Assembly: GCA_902798425.1 (NCBI GenBank) | Contig: CADBWR010000002.1 | Location: 62,001 to 126,000, forward strand | From: an uncultured Bacteroidales bacterium | GTDB taxonomy: Bacteria; Bacteroidota; Bacteroidia; Bacteroidales; Bacteroidaceae | Direction of reading: 5' to 3' | DNA length: 64,000 bases | In this document: piece after piece, positions 8,300 through 17,800 of the stretch | How the letters are laid out: every line of letters begins with the position of its first letter | How positions within the stretch are numbered: the first letter of the stretch is position 1 | Program-made: the position numbers and the translations under genes | The notes under the pieces: generated by a model | The model's input: the letters and a program-made list of their open reading frames with translations, nothing else | The model's database searches: none | What the model was told of the DNA's origin: nothing

Positions 8300-11194
8300 T
8301 TATTGGTCAAAGCGTCCTGACTTGGAATTGTAGAGAGGCTCCGAAATCTGATGGATGGCGCAGAACGACGAGGTGTAGATGGCAGTGGCGTTCTTTGCAT
8401 CAGCAGGAATGATGTTACCGTTAGCATTTCGCTTGCCCAACCAATAGTCGCGTGCCATCTTGTTGACCATCTTTGATGAGTTGGTGGCATCGATGGTTAC
8501 GCTGTGATTGCTGAGGTCGGTGACCGTCAGACGATCGCTTCCACCGCTAATAGTAGCCTCTTTGGCAATACCGGTAGCGTCAGAGCTGAGTGATTGGTAA
8601 CGTCCGCCTTCGATAGTCTTGTCTGCATAGACGGAGGTGGTAAAGAAGTGGTAGCGCACAAAGTCGCGCAACTGCGTCATCATCTTCTTTGCTTTGGCCA
8701 TGTCGGCCTTGTCTGCGTCGGTAGCTTCGTAGTCTGGGTCTGCGGTTACCTTGGCGATGTATGCCTCGTACATGTCGTTGATGTCCTCCCACTTGGGCAG
8801 ACCTCTTGTGTAGGCGATGTCCATAGCATTGTTGTCGGGGGCAAAGAGTGTATAGTTATAGGTGTTGAACATTCTGATGTTTCTGTCAACAGCAGCTTGT
8901 TCCGTGACATAGACGGGCTCACCATCGGTCGTCGTTGCATTGTATGTTATTTGGTTGGTAAAGATGGCAAAGGCGTCTTGCTCTGTCTTCTTGGTTACCT
9001 TGTTCTCTTCTTTGGAGATACCGGCCCAGTCGAGCACTTCTGTAGCCTCGAAACCTTGGCAAACATCAAGGAACTTGCTGAACTTACCGGGGTTGTTCTT
9101 CAGCACCTTATAAACACTCTCTTGTGGAGCCTGAATGAGGCGGTTCATTCTATAGGCAGAACCGTTCTTCTCGTTGTAGACGGTTTTAATCTCCGGTGCG
9201 GGGAAGAGGGCGGAGTTGTCAATCTGGACACCCGACATGACGTGCGAACCGACTTTGTTGCCGTCGACATATATCTCACCGCCATGCTTGGTCTTATAGT
9301 AGTGGTTGTCGCCAAGACGCTCACCACCCTTCAGTACCACCGTGTGGTAGTTCAGGATGTCGGTGAACTGCGTCTTCACGTTTGCGATAGTTTCAGCTTG
9401 AGGGCTATACACTTCTCCCGTAGTCGGGTTGAAATAGTAACGCGTGCATCTGAGGGCACCATCAGCGTAGAAGAAGTGGAGTACCTCGGGGCGTGGATCG
9501 CCTGCACCGTCAACCTTGGCCAATGAGGCAGGGTCAAGATAGTTGTAGCCGAAAGCGTTGTCCTCGGGAATAAAGAATGCGTAGTTGGCACTCATAGCCA
9601 ACAGGTAGTAGTTGAAGTCCAGTCCCAGTGGGTCTGTTTTTCCCTGTGATGCCCAGTCCTGAATGGCCCAGCCGAAGACCTGCATATCGTCATAGATGAC
9701 TGCAGGTGCCGCAACAGAGTTGTACAAAGCGGGTACAATCATATCATTGATGACGTAGACGACACCGTTGTTTGCAAAAGTAATGTCGTATTTGCCGTCG
9801 GTTTTCCGTGAGAGGCTATTTATATTGATGCCCATGTTCTCAGAGGCATCGTTAGTGATGTTGTCGAACTTGGACGGTACGGTTGCTGTGAAACGTTCTT
9901 TAAGCAGGTTCTTGGCAAACTGTGTCAGCAACCTTGGGTTGTTCTGCTGTACCGAGTCCAGGTTCTCCATCAGGTGAGCCTCGTCGTTGATGACAGCATT
10001 GCCTAATTCGCGCTTACTACCATATATATCAATTAAAGGAGCACCACTGCCACCTGGCAGGAAGAAACGCTTGACGGCATCATCGTTAGGAACGAAGAAA
10101 GCTGCCAGGTCGGTAATTGTGTTGTCAACTTTGTTCTGTGCTGTTGAGCTTGGATAGTATTGGTTCCAACCTGGGTCGAAATTAAGGATGCCATGATTGT
10201 CGCCAATCTCAGTCTCGTAGGCCTTGCCATCCTGTGAACGGGCACTGAGGTAGCGCACCTGGAAGATGGAGTCAATGGACGGCACTGCAATGCCAATGTC
10301 TTGTTGGCTTTTGGCCCAGTCGTTGTACTGACGGGTGGTCGACTCGTCGTAGATGGGTTTTGAATAGTGGTCTATGATGCGGCTGAAGTACTTGGTGTTG
10401 TCGTGCTTACGGAGCACCTGAGCCATGTTGCCTGGTGGTACGAGCACATCCTCCATCTGGTGGATATAGCCGTTCTGGCAGGTGACATCACCTTTGATGA
10501 CGCGGTTGTTGAAGACGTAAGCGGTACCTTCCTGATAGGGTGTTCCGGTTAGGATGGCAAAGTCGCTTTCATTGCCGGCAACCGTGATGTCATTATCCAG
10601 CATGTACTCACGGGTCAGGTGTACCATCATGGGACGGGTGTTGTCACTGACGGTGTGGATACCCTTCTCATAAAAGCGCTGCCAGTACTTGTTGCCCTTT
10701 GGCATCTCCTCCGCACTCTTCATGTACTGGATGGTGTCAATGACACTGACATTGGTGATGTGCTTAACGGCAGCACCATGCTCTGGTTCTGCCGTGCCGT
10801 TACTGGCGGTGGACAGCATGTCGATGAGCAGTGCATTGTCGAGCATCGACGAATAGAGGAGCAGTTTCTTCTGCGAGGTGGTCAGCTGCTCATAACTGGT
10901 CACACCCCATTCGTTCTTCTGGAAGAAGCGTGCAAAGGCATCGTCGTTGGCGGGGAAGATGGTCTTCGAACCGGTACGGTTGAGGGTCTCAGCATAGCCG
11001 AGGTCATCAATCAGCCGCACGTAGTTCGAGAATGTTCCCGTCAGACGTTCCTGGTTTGCATTCTTCAATTCCGCATAAATGCTTTCTCCGAGCCATGAGG
11101 GCTTCGAGTCGGCATCAACCTCCTGGTATTTGTCAACACAAGAGGTCATCAATCCCGTAAGGACGAGAGAGATACAGACAAAGAATTTTTTCAT
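8300..11194 (-). CDS. Large FAS1-repeat lipoprotein, first gene of the SusCD operon
   Basis: 964 residues with a lipobox at Cys19 (GLMTSC). About four divergent FAS1 units can be read from their H1-like motifs: TIFPANDDAFARF (~residue 80), AFFVPNDDAVKRF (~370), AFFIPEDNAFGY (~545) and YTLFAPDNNAMDI (~790). Matching NGVVYVIND and NGYIHQMED motifs close the repeats. It is the promoter-proximal gene, 34 bp before susC, so it is likely expressed at least as strongly as the transporter. It is unusual for a FAS1 protein rather than susC to lead such an operon. A role as an extended surface adhesin or glycan-binding protein working with SusCD is inferred. Only the domain call is well supported. Confidence 0.87.
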   Translation of the reverse strand: MKKFFVCISLVLTGLMTSCVDKYQEVDADSKPSWLGESIYAELKNANQERLTGTFSNYVRLIDDLGYAETLNRTGSKTIFPANDDAFARFFQKNEWGVTSYEQLTTSQKKLLLYSSMLDNALLIDMLSTASNGTAEPEHGAAVKHITNVSVIDTIQYMKSAEEMPKGNKYWQRFYEKGIHTVSDNTRPMMVHLTREYMLDNDITVAGNESDFAILTGTPYQEGTAYVFNNRVIKGDVTCQNGYIHQMEDVLVPPGNMAQVLRKHDNTKYFSRIIDHYSKPIYDESTTRQYNDWAKSQQDIGIAVPSIDSIFQVRYLSARSQDGKAYETEIGDNHGILNFDPGWNQYYPSSTAQNKVDNTITDLAAFFVPNDDAVKRFFLPGGSGAPLIDIYGSKRELGNAVINDEAHLMENLDSVQQNNPRLLTQFAKNLLKERFTATVPSKFDNITNDASENMGININSLSRKTDGKYDITFANNGVVYVINDMIVPALYNSVAAPAVIYDDMQVFGWAIQDWASQGKTDPLGLDFNYYLLAMSANYAFFIPEDNAFGYNYLDPASLAKVDGAGDPRPEVLHFFYADGALRCTRYYFNPTTGEVYSPQAETIANVKTQFTDILNYHTVVLKGGERLGDNHYYKTKHGGEIYVDGNKVGSHVMSGVQIDNSALFPAPEIKTVYNEKNGSAYRMNRLIQAPQESVYKVLKNNPGKFSKFLDVCQGFEATEVLDWAGISKEENKVTKKTEQDAFAIFTNQITYNATTTDGEPVYVTEQAAVDRNIRMFNTYNYTLFAPDNNAMDIAYTRGLPKWEDINDMYEAYIAKVTADPDYEATDADKADMAKAKKMMTQLRDFVRYHFFTTSVYADKTIEGGRYQSLSSDATGIAKEATISGGSDRLTVTDLSNHSVTIDATNSSKMVNKMARDYWLGKRNANGNIIPADAKNATAIYTSSFCAIHQISEPLYNSKSGRFDQ

Positions 11195-11264
11195 AAATAG
11201 CTATTTGTTAATCAATTTGATCCGTTTTAGCTTATTCCTTCTTTAGGGAGGTAGTTTTCATGTG

Positions 11265-11272
11265 CAAAATTA
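11265..11272 (-). promoter_or_regulatory. -7 element of the FAS1-SusCD operon
   Basis: The minus strand reads TAATTTTG, matching the Bacteroidota TAnnTTTG -7 consensus, about 70 bp before the first FAS1 gene. No clear TTTG -33 element was found at the usual spacing, so strength or activator need is unknown. Confidence 0.55.
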
Positions 11273-11505
11273 AATAAAAAAAGTGAAACTCGAATAAAAA
11301 TCGTTCATTATTTTTTAATTAAGTATAATTTTAACTATTATACGCATGATTCTACCACCAATTCCAACGAAAAAACACTGAATCTGTGGGGGGTGATAAT
11401 TCCAAGAATTTTAGGAATGGAGAATTATCTTGCAGCTGTGCTGTTTGGTGATGAGATCGTAATTAATACGAAAACATGTTAATAGGTTAAGTCTTTTCAA
11501 CACAA
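11273..11505. other. Intergenic stretch without a recognisable gene
   Basis: AT-rich DNA upstream of the FAS1-SusCD operon. It lies between that operon's -7 element and the terminator of the next minus-strand gene. I see no coding frame, repeat or RNA motif in it. It is the natural place for an activator-binding site of the operon. Confidence 0.5.
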
Positions 11506-11536
11506 AATCCTCCGCAGGAGTTGCCTGCGGAGGATT
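11506..11536 (-). terminator. Rho-independent terminator
   Basis: A perfect 13-bp stem (AATCCTCCGCAGG at 506-518 with CCTGCGGAGGATT at 524-536, loop of 5) is followed on the minus strand by a T-rich run (TTTTGTGTTGAAAAG). It sits 21 bp after the stop of the 992-residue protein gene. Confidence 0.88.
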
Positions 11537-11557
11537 CTGTATAGAGTGGTGAATTAA

Positions 11558-14536
11558 TTACTTCACGAAGTACTTCTTGCCGTTCTTGATGATGAGGCCC
11601 TTGAAGCTCTTGCTTACCTTCTGACCAGCGAGGTTGTAGATAGCACCATCGTTAGCCTTTACGGTCTCAACAGTCTCGATAGCGGTGATAGGACCTTCAG
11701 CCTGAGAAGGATACTTGTAAACCTTCAGATCATCGAACCAGCAGCGTCGGCCTACGTAGTTCGTGTAATTAGAGGTGAGTACAAACTTAGCAATCTTCAT
11801 GTCAGAGAGTGTGGTGGTCTCATCAATCTGAGTATTGATAGGTAGCAGTTTGCCAGAAGTGGTACCCTTAGTTGTTGTCAGCGTACCCTTAACGCCCTTA
11901 GCCTTGTTGTCAATGACAAGCGAGAAAGAATTCTTGTTACCGTCTACATGCGAAGCAGCGTCACCATCACGATTGCTTGTTGCATACTTGTTGAGGTCCA
12001 TACCCTCATTAGCCTCGTTGTTGAAGCTATTTGTTGTAGTGCCATTGTCACCGTTGTATGCGATGTATCCGAAGCCGGCAATAGTCTGGTCTGAAGCATT
12101 CTTCAGTTCAACCTTAAATTCGCCATTTGAGAGTTGTACAAGCCATGCGTTGAAATCGATGCGTACGCAGTCGTTGTCGTCAAACGAATTCTCAGGAATA
12201 TTTACTGTAGCAGAACCGTTACCAACGCGGAGTACATCGGTAAGTTCCTCGCCAATGCCCAGAGCAAAGTCCATCGTGCCAACACCCTTTTCATTGGGGG
12301 CACCGGTATTATCGTCGGGATTAGCATTACCGATAATCATTTCGCCCTTAGCACCCTTGATATAATTATAACCTTCTTCCGTTGTTGCCCATTTACCTTC
12401 TGTATCCCATTTAGCTTCTTCGTTCATTGCGAATCCGTTTGCGAAGTCGATATCGATAAACGGTACGTTGTTTGCACTTACCTTGAAGGCCTCAACAGCT
12501 TCAGCAAGGGTCTTCAAGTGGTTCTCGAATGCTGTAGAGTCTGCAACACGTGTCTCGTCAGTAGTTGTGGCGAGAATCTCAGTGCGCTTAGCGATAGCTG
12601 CATCAATAGCAGTACGGAAAGTAACCTTGTCGCCAGCACCATAGAACTCATCTGAATATACCGACTCAGCGTCAGCGACCTTCTGTGGATAAGTAACGGC
12701 TGGCAGACGGTTGATATTACCAAATGCGCTACGTGCGCTGTTCATAGCTTTAACGCTATTCAACAGACTGTCACTGTAAAGGATGCCTTCACCTAAAGCA
12801 GCTGCTTTCATCTGCTCCTTGATAAATGCCTCGTTCAGTACATTACCTTCAGCATCTACTACGGTCAGAGATGCATCGTAAACAGGCTGGTAGTGGTCAA
12901 TAGCTTCCTTCAAAGCGGCCTTGCCCCAAGGATAACCGTCAGCGGCGGTCTTGGCCATATCGTCGTTAGCCCAACCCAGGCGCTCCTTCAACGGACTCTG
13001 CTGGACAATAATCTTCTTAACCTCATTCTGGAAGTCGATGACATCCTGAGTAACACCAATCAGACGAATCTGAGGATTGGCGATGTTGACATTAGAACCC
13101 AACTTGGAAACACGATCGGGATCCAAAATATAAGTAATACCAAATGTAACAGGTGTTTGTGCATCAACCATATCCTGAGAAACTTCATAGAATACGACAA
13201 ACTTCTGAGGGTTGTTCTTTGCATTAGGATTGCTGATAATACCGCAGTCAACCTTTTGGCCTTCCTGCTCTGCGTTCATTTCGGCATTAGCTTCAGCATC
13301 AGCACCCATAATATTTTTACCAGCATACATGGTTACACCTTTGAAGTCACGGTTCCAGTCAGTAACATAGTTGTCAGTGCTGGCATCCGTATAAGTTTTT
13401 GACTTATTACCAGTACCAGTCATATAGTGACCAACTATATCAAGTGAGAACATATATGTTCCGGCAAAACTGGGAGTAATAGTGTAATACTGTGAGGCAT
13501 TACCTTCTCCGCCACCCTGGAGGCGGTGACCAATCTCGTCACCATCAACAGTAATCTCGTTAGAACCACCATTGTTCTTGTGGAACCAGCGGCCACCAGT
13601 ACCTTTCCAATTACCACCGATGCCATCTTTCTTACGAGTATCGCCGTATTTGCTCCAAGAAGTCTCGTCCTTCAACAGGTCGGCAGCATTCAGGTCATAC
13701 CATAATTTCAGTTCACCCTCGTAGGCATCTATGAGGGCCTGAGTGCCAGAGATGTCGTCCAAGGCACTAGGATCATCAAACATGCCTTTCATTGTTGAAA
13801 CAACGTTATCAATGAAACCATTCTCAGTGTCTTGTGTGAACTTTCCGGTTGCAATCAGTTTGTCAACATATGCTAACTTCTCCTTTAGAACGCGGTCGTC
13901 ATAAACGAGGTTGGCCGGGAGAATTCTGATATTGGTAATCATAGCGTCGGCATTCAGCTTCTCTGCGTGCATGACAAGTTTTTGACCATCTACAGCCTCG
14001 AAGTAGTAAGCGACGGTCTTCCAGTCCTCCTTGAAACCGTTGACTGTAGCAACCTGCACGTCGCCCTCAGTGCCCTTTGTCAAGCTTTCTCCGCTAGTCA
14101 AGAAGAAGTCCAAGCAGCTGGTGTTGCCATTTACGATACCCGTAACGGTCGTAGCAGCACCCTTGATGTCGTACATGACAACATAGGTGCCTGCTGAAAG
14201 AGCCCAAGAGCGGCAGAGTGCGGCATCAGCAGTAGTGTTAGATAAGCTCTTGATGGCATTCTCGCCACCAGGGCCTTCGCCATCTGAAATTCCCCAAACT
14301 TCGGCATTGAGTTCTTCTCCAGCTGCGTTTGTCCAGCCTTCCTTGCTCTCGAACGCACCATTGGTAACGATGTTTTCGCCAGTAATTTTTACTCTCTGCG
14401 TTGCAGTGTACACATAGCCTTCAAGCGCAGGTGTCTGCGTCATGGGAGTCCATGGCTGAGACTGCTTCTCTTGAGCAAATGCACTGCCTACCATTGTCAG
14501 CGCAAAGGCTGCAATCATAAGTAAACGTTTTCTCAT
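11558..14536 (-). CDS. Large secreted multidomain protein of unknown function
   Basis: 992 residues with a signal peptide (MVGSAFAQ) and no lipobox. I do not recognise the family. Residues ~50-200 and ~310-480 look like two galactose-binding-type beta-sandwich units (AGTYVVMYDIKG; AGTYMFSLDIVGHY). Residues ~480-660 are helical and alanine-rich, resembling FIVAR-type three-helix spacers. Residues ~665-950 resemble a laminin G/lectin fold (VRIDFNAWLVQL, FSLVIDNKAKG, RCWFDDLKVYKY). The last ~27 residues are the tail motif shared by eight proteins here (IYNLAGQKV...NGKKYFVK). This is a single-gene transcription unit with its own promoter and terminator. It lies between the SusCD operon and the alpha-rhamnosidase gene, so a cell-surface or secreted glycan-binding role is plausible but unproven. 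Confidence 0.75.
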   Translation of the reverse strand: MRKRLLMIAAFALTMVGSAFAQEKQSQPWTPMTQTPALEGYVYTATQRVKITGENIVTNGAFESKEGWTNAAGEELNAEVWGISDGEGPGGENAIKSLSNTTADAALCRSWALSAGTYVVMYDIKGAATTVTGIVNGNTSCLDFFLTSGESLTKGTEGDVQVATVNGFKEDWKTVAYYFEAVDGQKLVMHAEKLNADAMITNIRILPANLVYDDRVLKEKLAYVDKLIATGKFTQDTENGFIDNVVSTMKGMFDDPSALDDISGTQALIDAYEGELKLWYDLNAADLLKDETSWSKYGDTRKKDGIGGNWKGTGGRWFHKNNGGSNEITVDGDEIGHRLQGGGEGNASQYYTITPSFAGTYMFSLDIVGHYMTGTGNKSKTYTDASTDNYVTDWNRDFKGVTMYAGKNIMGADAEANAEMNAEQEGQKVDCGIISNPNAKNNPQKFVVFYEVSQDMVDAQTPVTFGITYILDPDRVSKLGSNVNIANPQIRLIGVTQDVIDFQNEVKKIIVQQSPLKERLGWANDDMAKTAADGYPWGKAALKEAIDHYQPVYDASLTVVDAEGNVLNEAFIKEQMKAAALGEGILYSDSLLNSVKAMNSARSAFGNINRLPAVTYPQKVADAESVYSDEFYGAGDKVTFRTAIDAAIAKRTEILATTTDETRVADSTAFENHLKTLAEAVEAFKVSANNVPFIDIDFANGFAMNEEAKWDTEGKWATTEEGYNYIKGAKGEMIIGNANPDDNTGAPNEKGVGTMDFALGIGEELTDVLRVGNGSATVNIPENSFDDNDCVRIDFNAWLVQLSNGEFKVELKNASDQTIAGFGYIAYNGDNGTTTNSFNNEANEGMDLNKYATSNRDGDAASHVDGNKNSFSLVIDNKAKGVKGTLTTTKGTTSGKLLPINTQIDETTTLSDMKIAKFVLTSNYTNYVGRRCWFDDLKVYKYPSQAEGPITAIETVETVKANDGAIYNLAGQKVSKSFKGLIIKNGKKYFVK

Positions 14537-14645
14537 AATGTTAATGTTTTAGTAAGTAAATAAATATGTTATTTAAATTAGTTTTCAAGTGTTAGGCTCC
14601 TGTGATTCACAGTTGAGTCGTTGCGCCATTTTAGTTAATACACTG

Positions 14646-14676
14646 CAAAGGTAAGGTAAATTTGCAAAACCGACAA
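14646..14676 (-). promoter_or_regulatory. Promoter of the 992-aa secreted protein gene
   Basis: On the minus strand a TTG (-33 core, 14674-14676) is separated by 20 bp from TACCTTTG (-7, 14646-14653). This agrees with the Bacteroidota housekeeping promoter layout. The leader is ~105 nt. Confidence 0.65.
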
Positions 14677-14745
14677 TACGTAAACGCAAATTTAATACAG
14701 ATTTTAAGATTTTTTAAGCTCTTGCTGGCAAACGTCCAGAATAAA

Positions 14746-14777
14746 TTTGCAGGTTAAGGGAAAATGCACTATCTTTG
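14746..14777 (+). promoter_or_regulatory. Promoter of the GH106 rhamnosidase gene
   Basis: TTTG (14746-14749), a 20-bp spacer and TATCTTTG (14770-14777) form a consensus Bacteroidota promoter. Transcription should begin near 14783. This excludes the upstream ATG at 14775 and supports the start at 14817. Confidence 0.78.
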
Positions 14778-14816
14778 CAATCAAACATGCTAATCGCTTC
14801 TAAAACAAACAGAAAT

Positions 14817-17800
14817 ATGAAGGCAAAACAATTACTGACAACATGCATCCTGATGGTTGCATCAGGGACAGGCCTGCAGGCGCAGACAACACCCACATGG
14901 CCGGAGTCGACGAAGGAGACTAAGGCCGGAAGCCGCTGGTGGTGGCACGGGTCGGCCGTAGACAAGGAGAACTTGAAGTGGCAGATGGAACAGCTGGCAG
15001 CTGCCGGCATTGGGAATCTGGAGATTACCCCCATCTACGGCGTGAAAGATCACGAAGCCAAGAACATCGCCTACCTGAGTGATAAATGGCTGGAGATGTT
15101 GAACTACGTGCAGCAGCAGAGTGACGCGCTGGGCATCGACATCGATATGACGACAGGTACGGGCTGGCCCTTTGGTGGCCCGATGGTCAGGAAAGAGGAG
15201 TCAGCCAGCAAACTGGTAACGGAGACCTTCGACGTCACTGGTGACGGTATCACAGAGCTTTCGCAAACATTGAATACCTCGAATGGAACCTTGCAGCGTG
15301 TGATGGCCTTTCCACAGAGCGGCAACGACGGCACGGTGACAAACCTGACAGCGATGGTCAATGGCAAGGTACTGAAATGGACGGCACCCGCAGGCAAATG
15401 GAAAATCATAGCTGCTTATAACCAATATGGCGTAATGCAGGTGAAGCGTCCGTCACCAGGTAGCGAGGGGTATGTAGTGGACTACTTCAGCGCTGATGCG
15501 GTGGCGAACTACCTGAAATACTTCGACAACCGCTTCACGGCTGCTAATGGACGTTGGCCGCACACCTTCTTTAACGACTCGTATGAGATCAACGCTGCCA
15601 ACTGGACACCGAAGATGTTTGAGGAGTTTGAGACACGTCGAGGCTACAAGCTGGAAGAGAACCTCGACAAGCTGCTAAACCGCGACAAACAGGTGTATGC
15701 TGACTATCGTCAGACACTATCGGACATGTTGCAGGAAAACTTCACTCGTCAGTGGACGGCATGGGCACACCGCCACGGCGCTACCACTCGTAATCAGGCA
15801 CACGGCTCGCCGGGCAACCTGATAGACCTCTATGCCGAAGCAGACATCCCGGAGACTGAGAATTTCTACCTGAACAATTTCGGCATCAAGGGATTGCGCA
15901 ACGACAAGGGATTCTACAATGATGCGTTGAGTAGCAGGGCTACGCTGAAATATGCATCGAGTGCGGCCCATATCACGGGCAAACCGCTGACGTCCAGCGA
16001 GTCGATGACATGGCTGACAGAGCATTTCCGCACGTCACTGTCCCAGATTAAGCCAGAACTGGACCTGCTGTTTACCAGTGGTGTGAACCATGTGCTGTTC
16101 CACGGCACTTCCTATTCACCAAAGGATGTCGCATGGCCGGGCTGGAAGTTCTATGCCGCCATTGATATGAGTCCCACCAACTCGATATGGTACGATGCGC
16201 CCAGCATGATGAAGTATATAGAACGCGTGCAGAGCTTCCTGCAGATGGGCAAGCCCGACAACGACGTGCTGGTATATGCTCCGTTTGCCTATGCTATGCA
16301 TAAGAACTCTGGCGACTATCAGAATATGATGGTGATGTTTGACATCAACAAGCTGTCGCAAAAGATGACAGAGTTGGAGCAGTGTGTCAACAACTTGGAA
16401 GCCATGGGGCTTGATTGCGACTACACCAGCGAGCACTACCTGATGCGTACGACATTTGTCAACGGTATGCTGCAGACGGCGGCAGGTACCCGCTATCAGG
16501 CATTGGTCATCCCTGTGACGGAATATCTGCCCGACAGTGTGAAGACGCATATCGATGCGCTGCGAGAGCAGGGAGCACAAATTGCAGAAGGCTATAAGGC
16601 AGACGCTTTGGCTACCCTACCCCTGAAGGGCGAGGAGCTGCGCACGACATTAGGGCTGAGCGTGATACGTCGTAGCAACAGCACCGGACATCACTACTTC
16701 ATTGCCAATCTGACACCTAACGATACTGAAGGCTATGTGACACTGGCTGCGCCTTTCCAAAGCATCGTCCTCTTCGACCCCATGACGGGCAACATTGTCA
16801 AGGCCGAAGTGAAGGACGGCAAGGTTTGGATCAGCCTAAAGTCAGGACAGTCCCTCATCCTACAGACCTACAATTCCACCCTGAACTCTGAATCTTTAAC
16901 TCTGAACCCTGGCCCCGTGCAAGAGCTGGCATCATTACCCATCAGCAGTCCCTGGACGTTGACCATATCTGATGGGAATACCTATCAGTTGGAAACACTA
17001 CAGAGTTGGGAGACACTGGACGAGAAGATGGCGACCTTTATGGGTACGGGAACGTATGAAACCACCTTTAGCATCACCAAAGCCCAAATGCAGACGGCTA
17101 CAGCTGGATTCCGTATCGATTTGGGTGATGTACGCGAGAGTGCCCGTGTATGGTTGAATGACACATACTTAGGATGCGTCTGGGCTGCGCCCTTTGTTGT
17201 TGACTGTGGTACGGCAATCCACGAGGGTGAGAATTCATTGCGTATTGAGGTGACCAACCTACCTGCCAACAAGATTCGGGATATGGACAAGCAAAGTATC
17301 GAATGGCGTATCTTTGAGGATATCAATATGTCAGACATCAGCACTTCCAAATATGACAAGTGGGACCTTGTACCTTCGGGGTTGAACAGCAACGTGAAGT
17401 TGGTGCCCGTGGCCACACAACAAAGCGCCATGACGCTCAAATTGGAACGGCTGATACAACATACGGATGGCAACTACTATCCGCAATATTTACTGACACT
17501 ACCAACAGGCAACAAGGCTGTCAGCATCAGCCTGACCACCAATACTGGGGAAGCCTTTACGGGCTTTGAGAGCATGCCGACAGAAAACAATCGACTGCTG
17601 TTGACGGTCATGGGCAAGACTGACAGTCAGGTGATTGTACAGGTTATTGACGACCAGAATGACAAACACTACGGATATGTTGCCGCTAATGGAGGCTATA
17701 GCATGCAACATTTCTTCGACTTTACTGATGAAACGGCACTGAGCACCGACGGCTGGAGTAAGATGGGCGCAATGGGATCCATTTCCGGTTTTGCCGGTAG

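Noticed and set aside
8594-9526. 310-codon plus-strand open frame opposite the large FAS1 gene
   Set aside because: It has no recognisable domain, composition typical of an antisense shadow, and the opposite frame is a clear FAS1 lipoprotein.
14775-14816. ATG 14 codons upstream as the start of GH106
   Set aside because: It lies inside a consensus -7 element, so it would not be in the mRNA. ATG 14817 gives a clean signal peptide.
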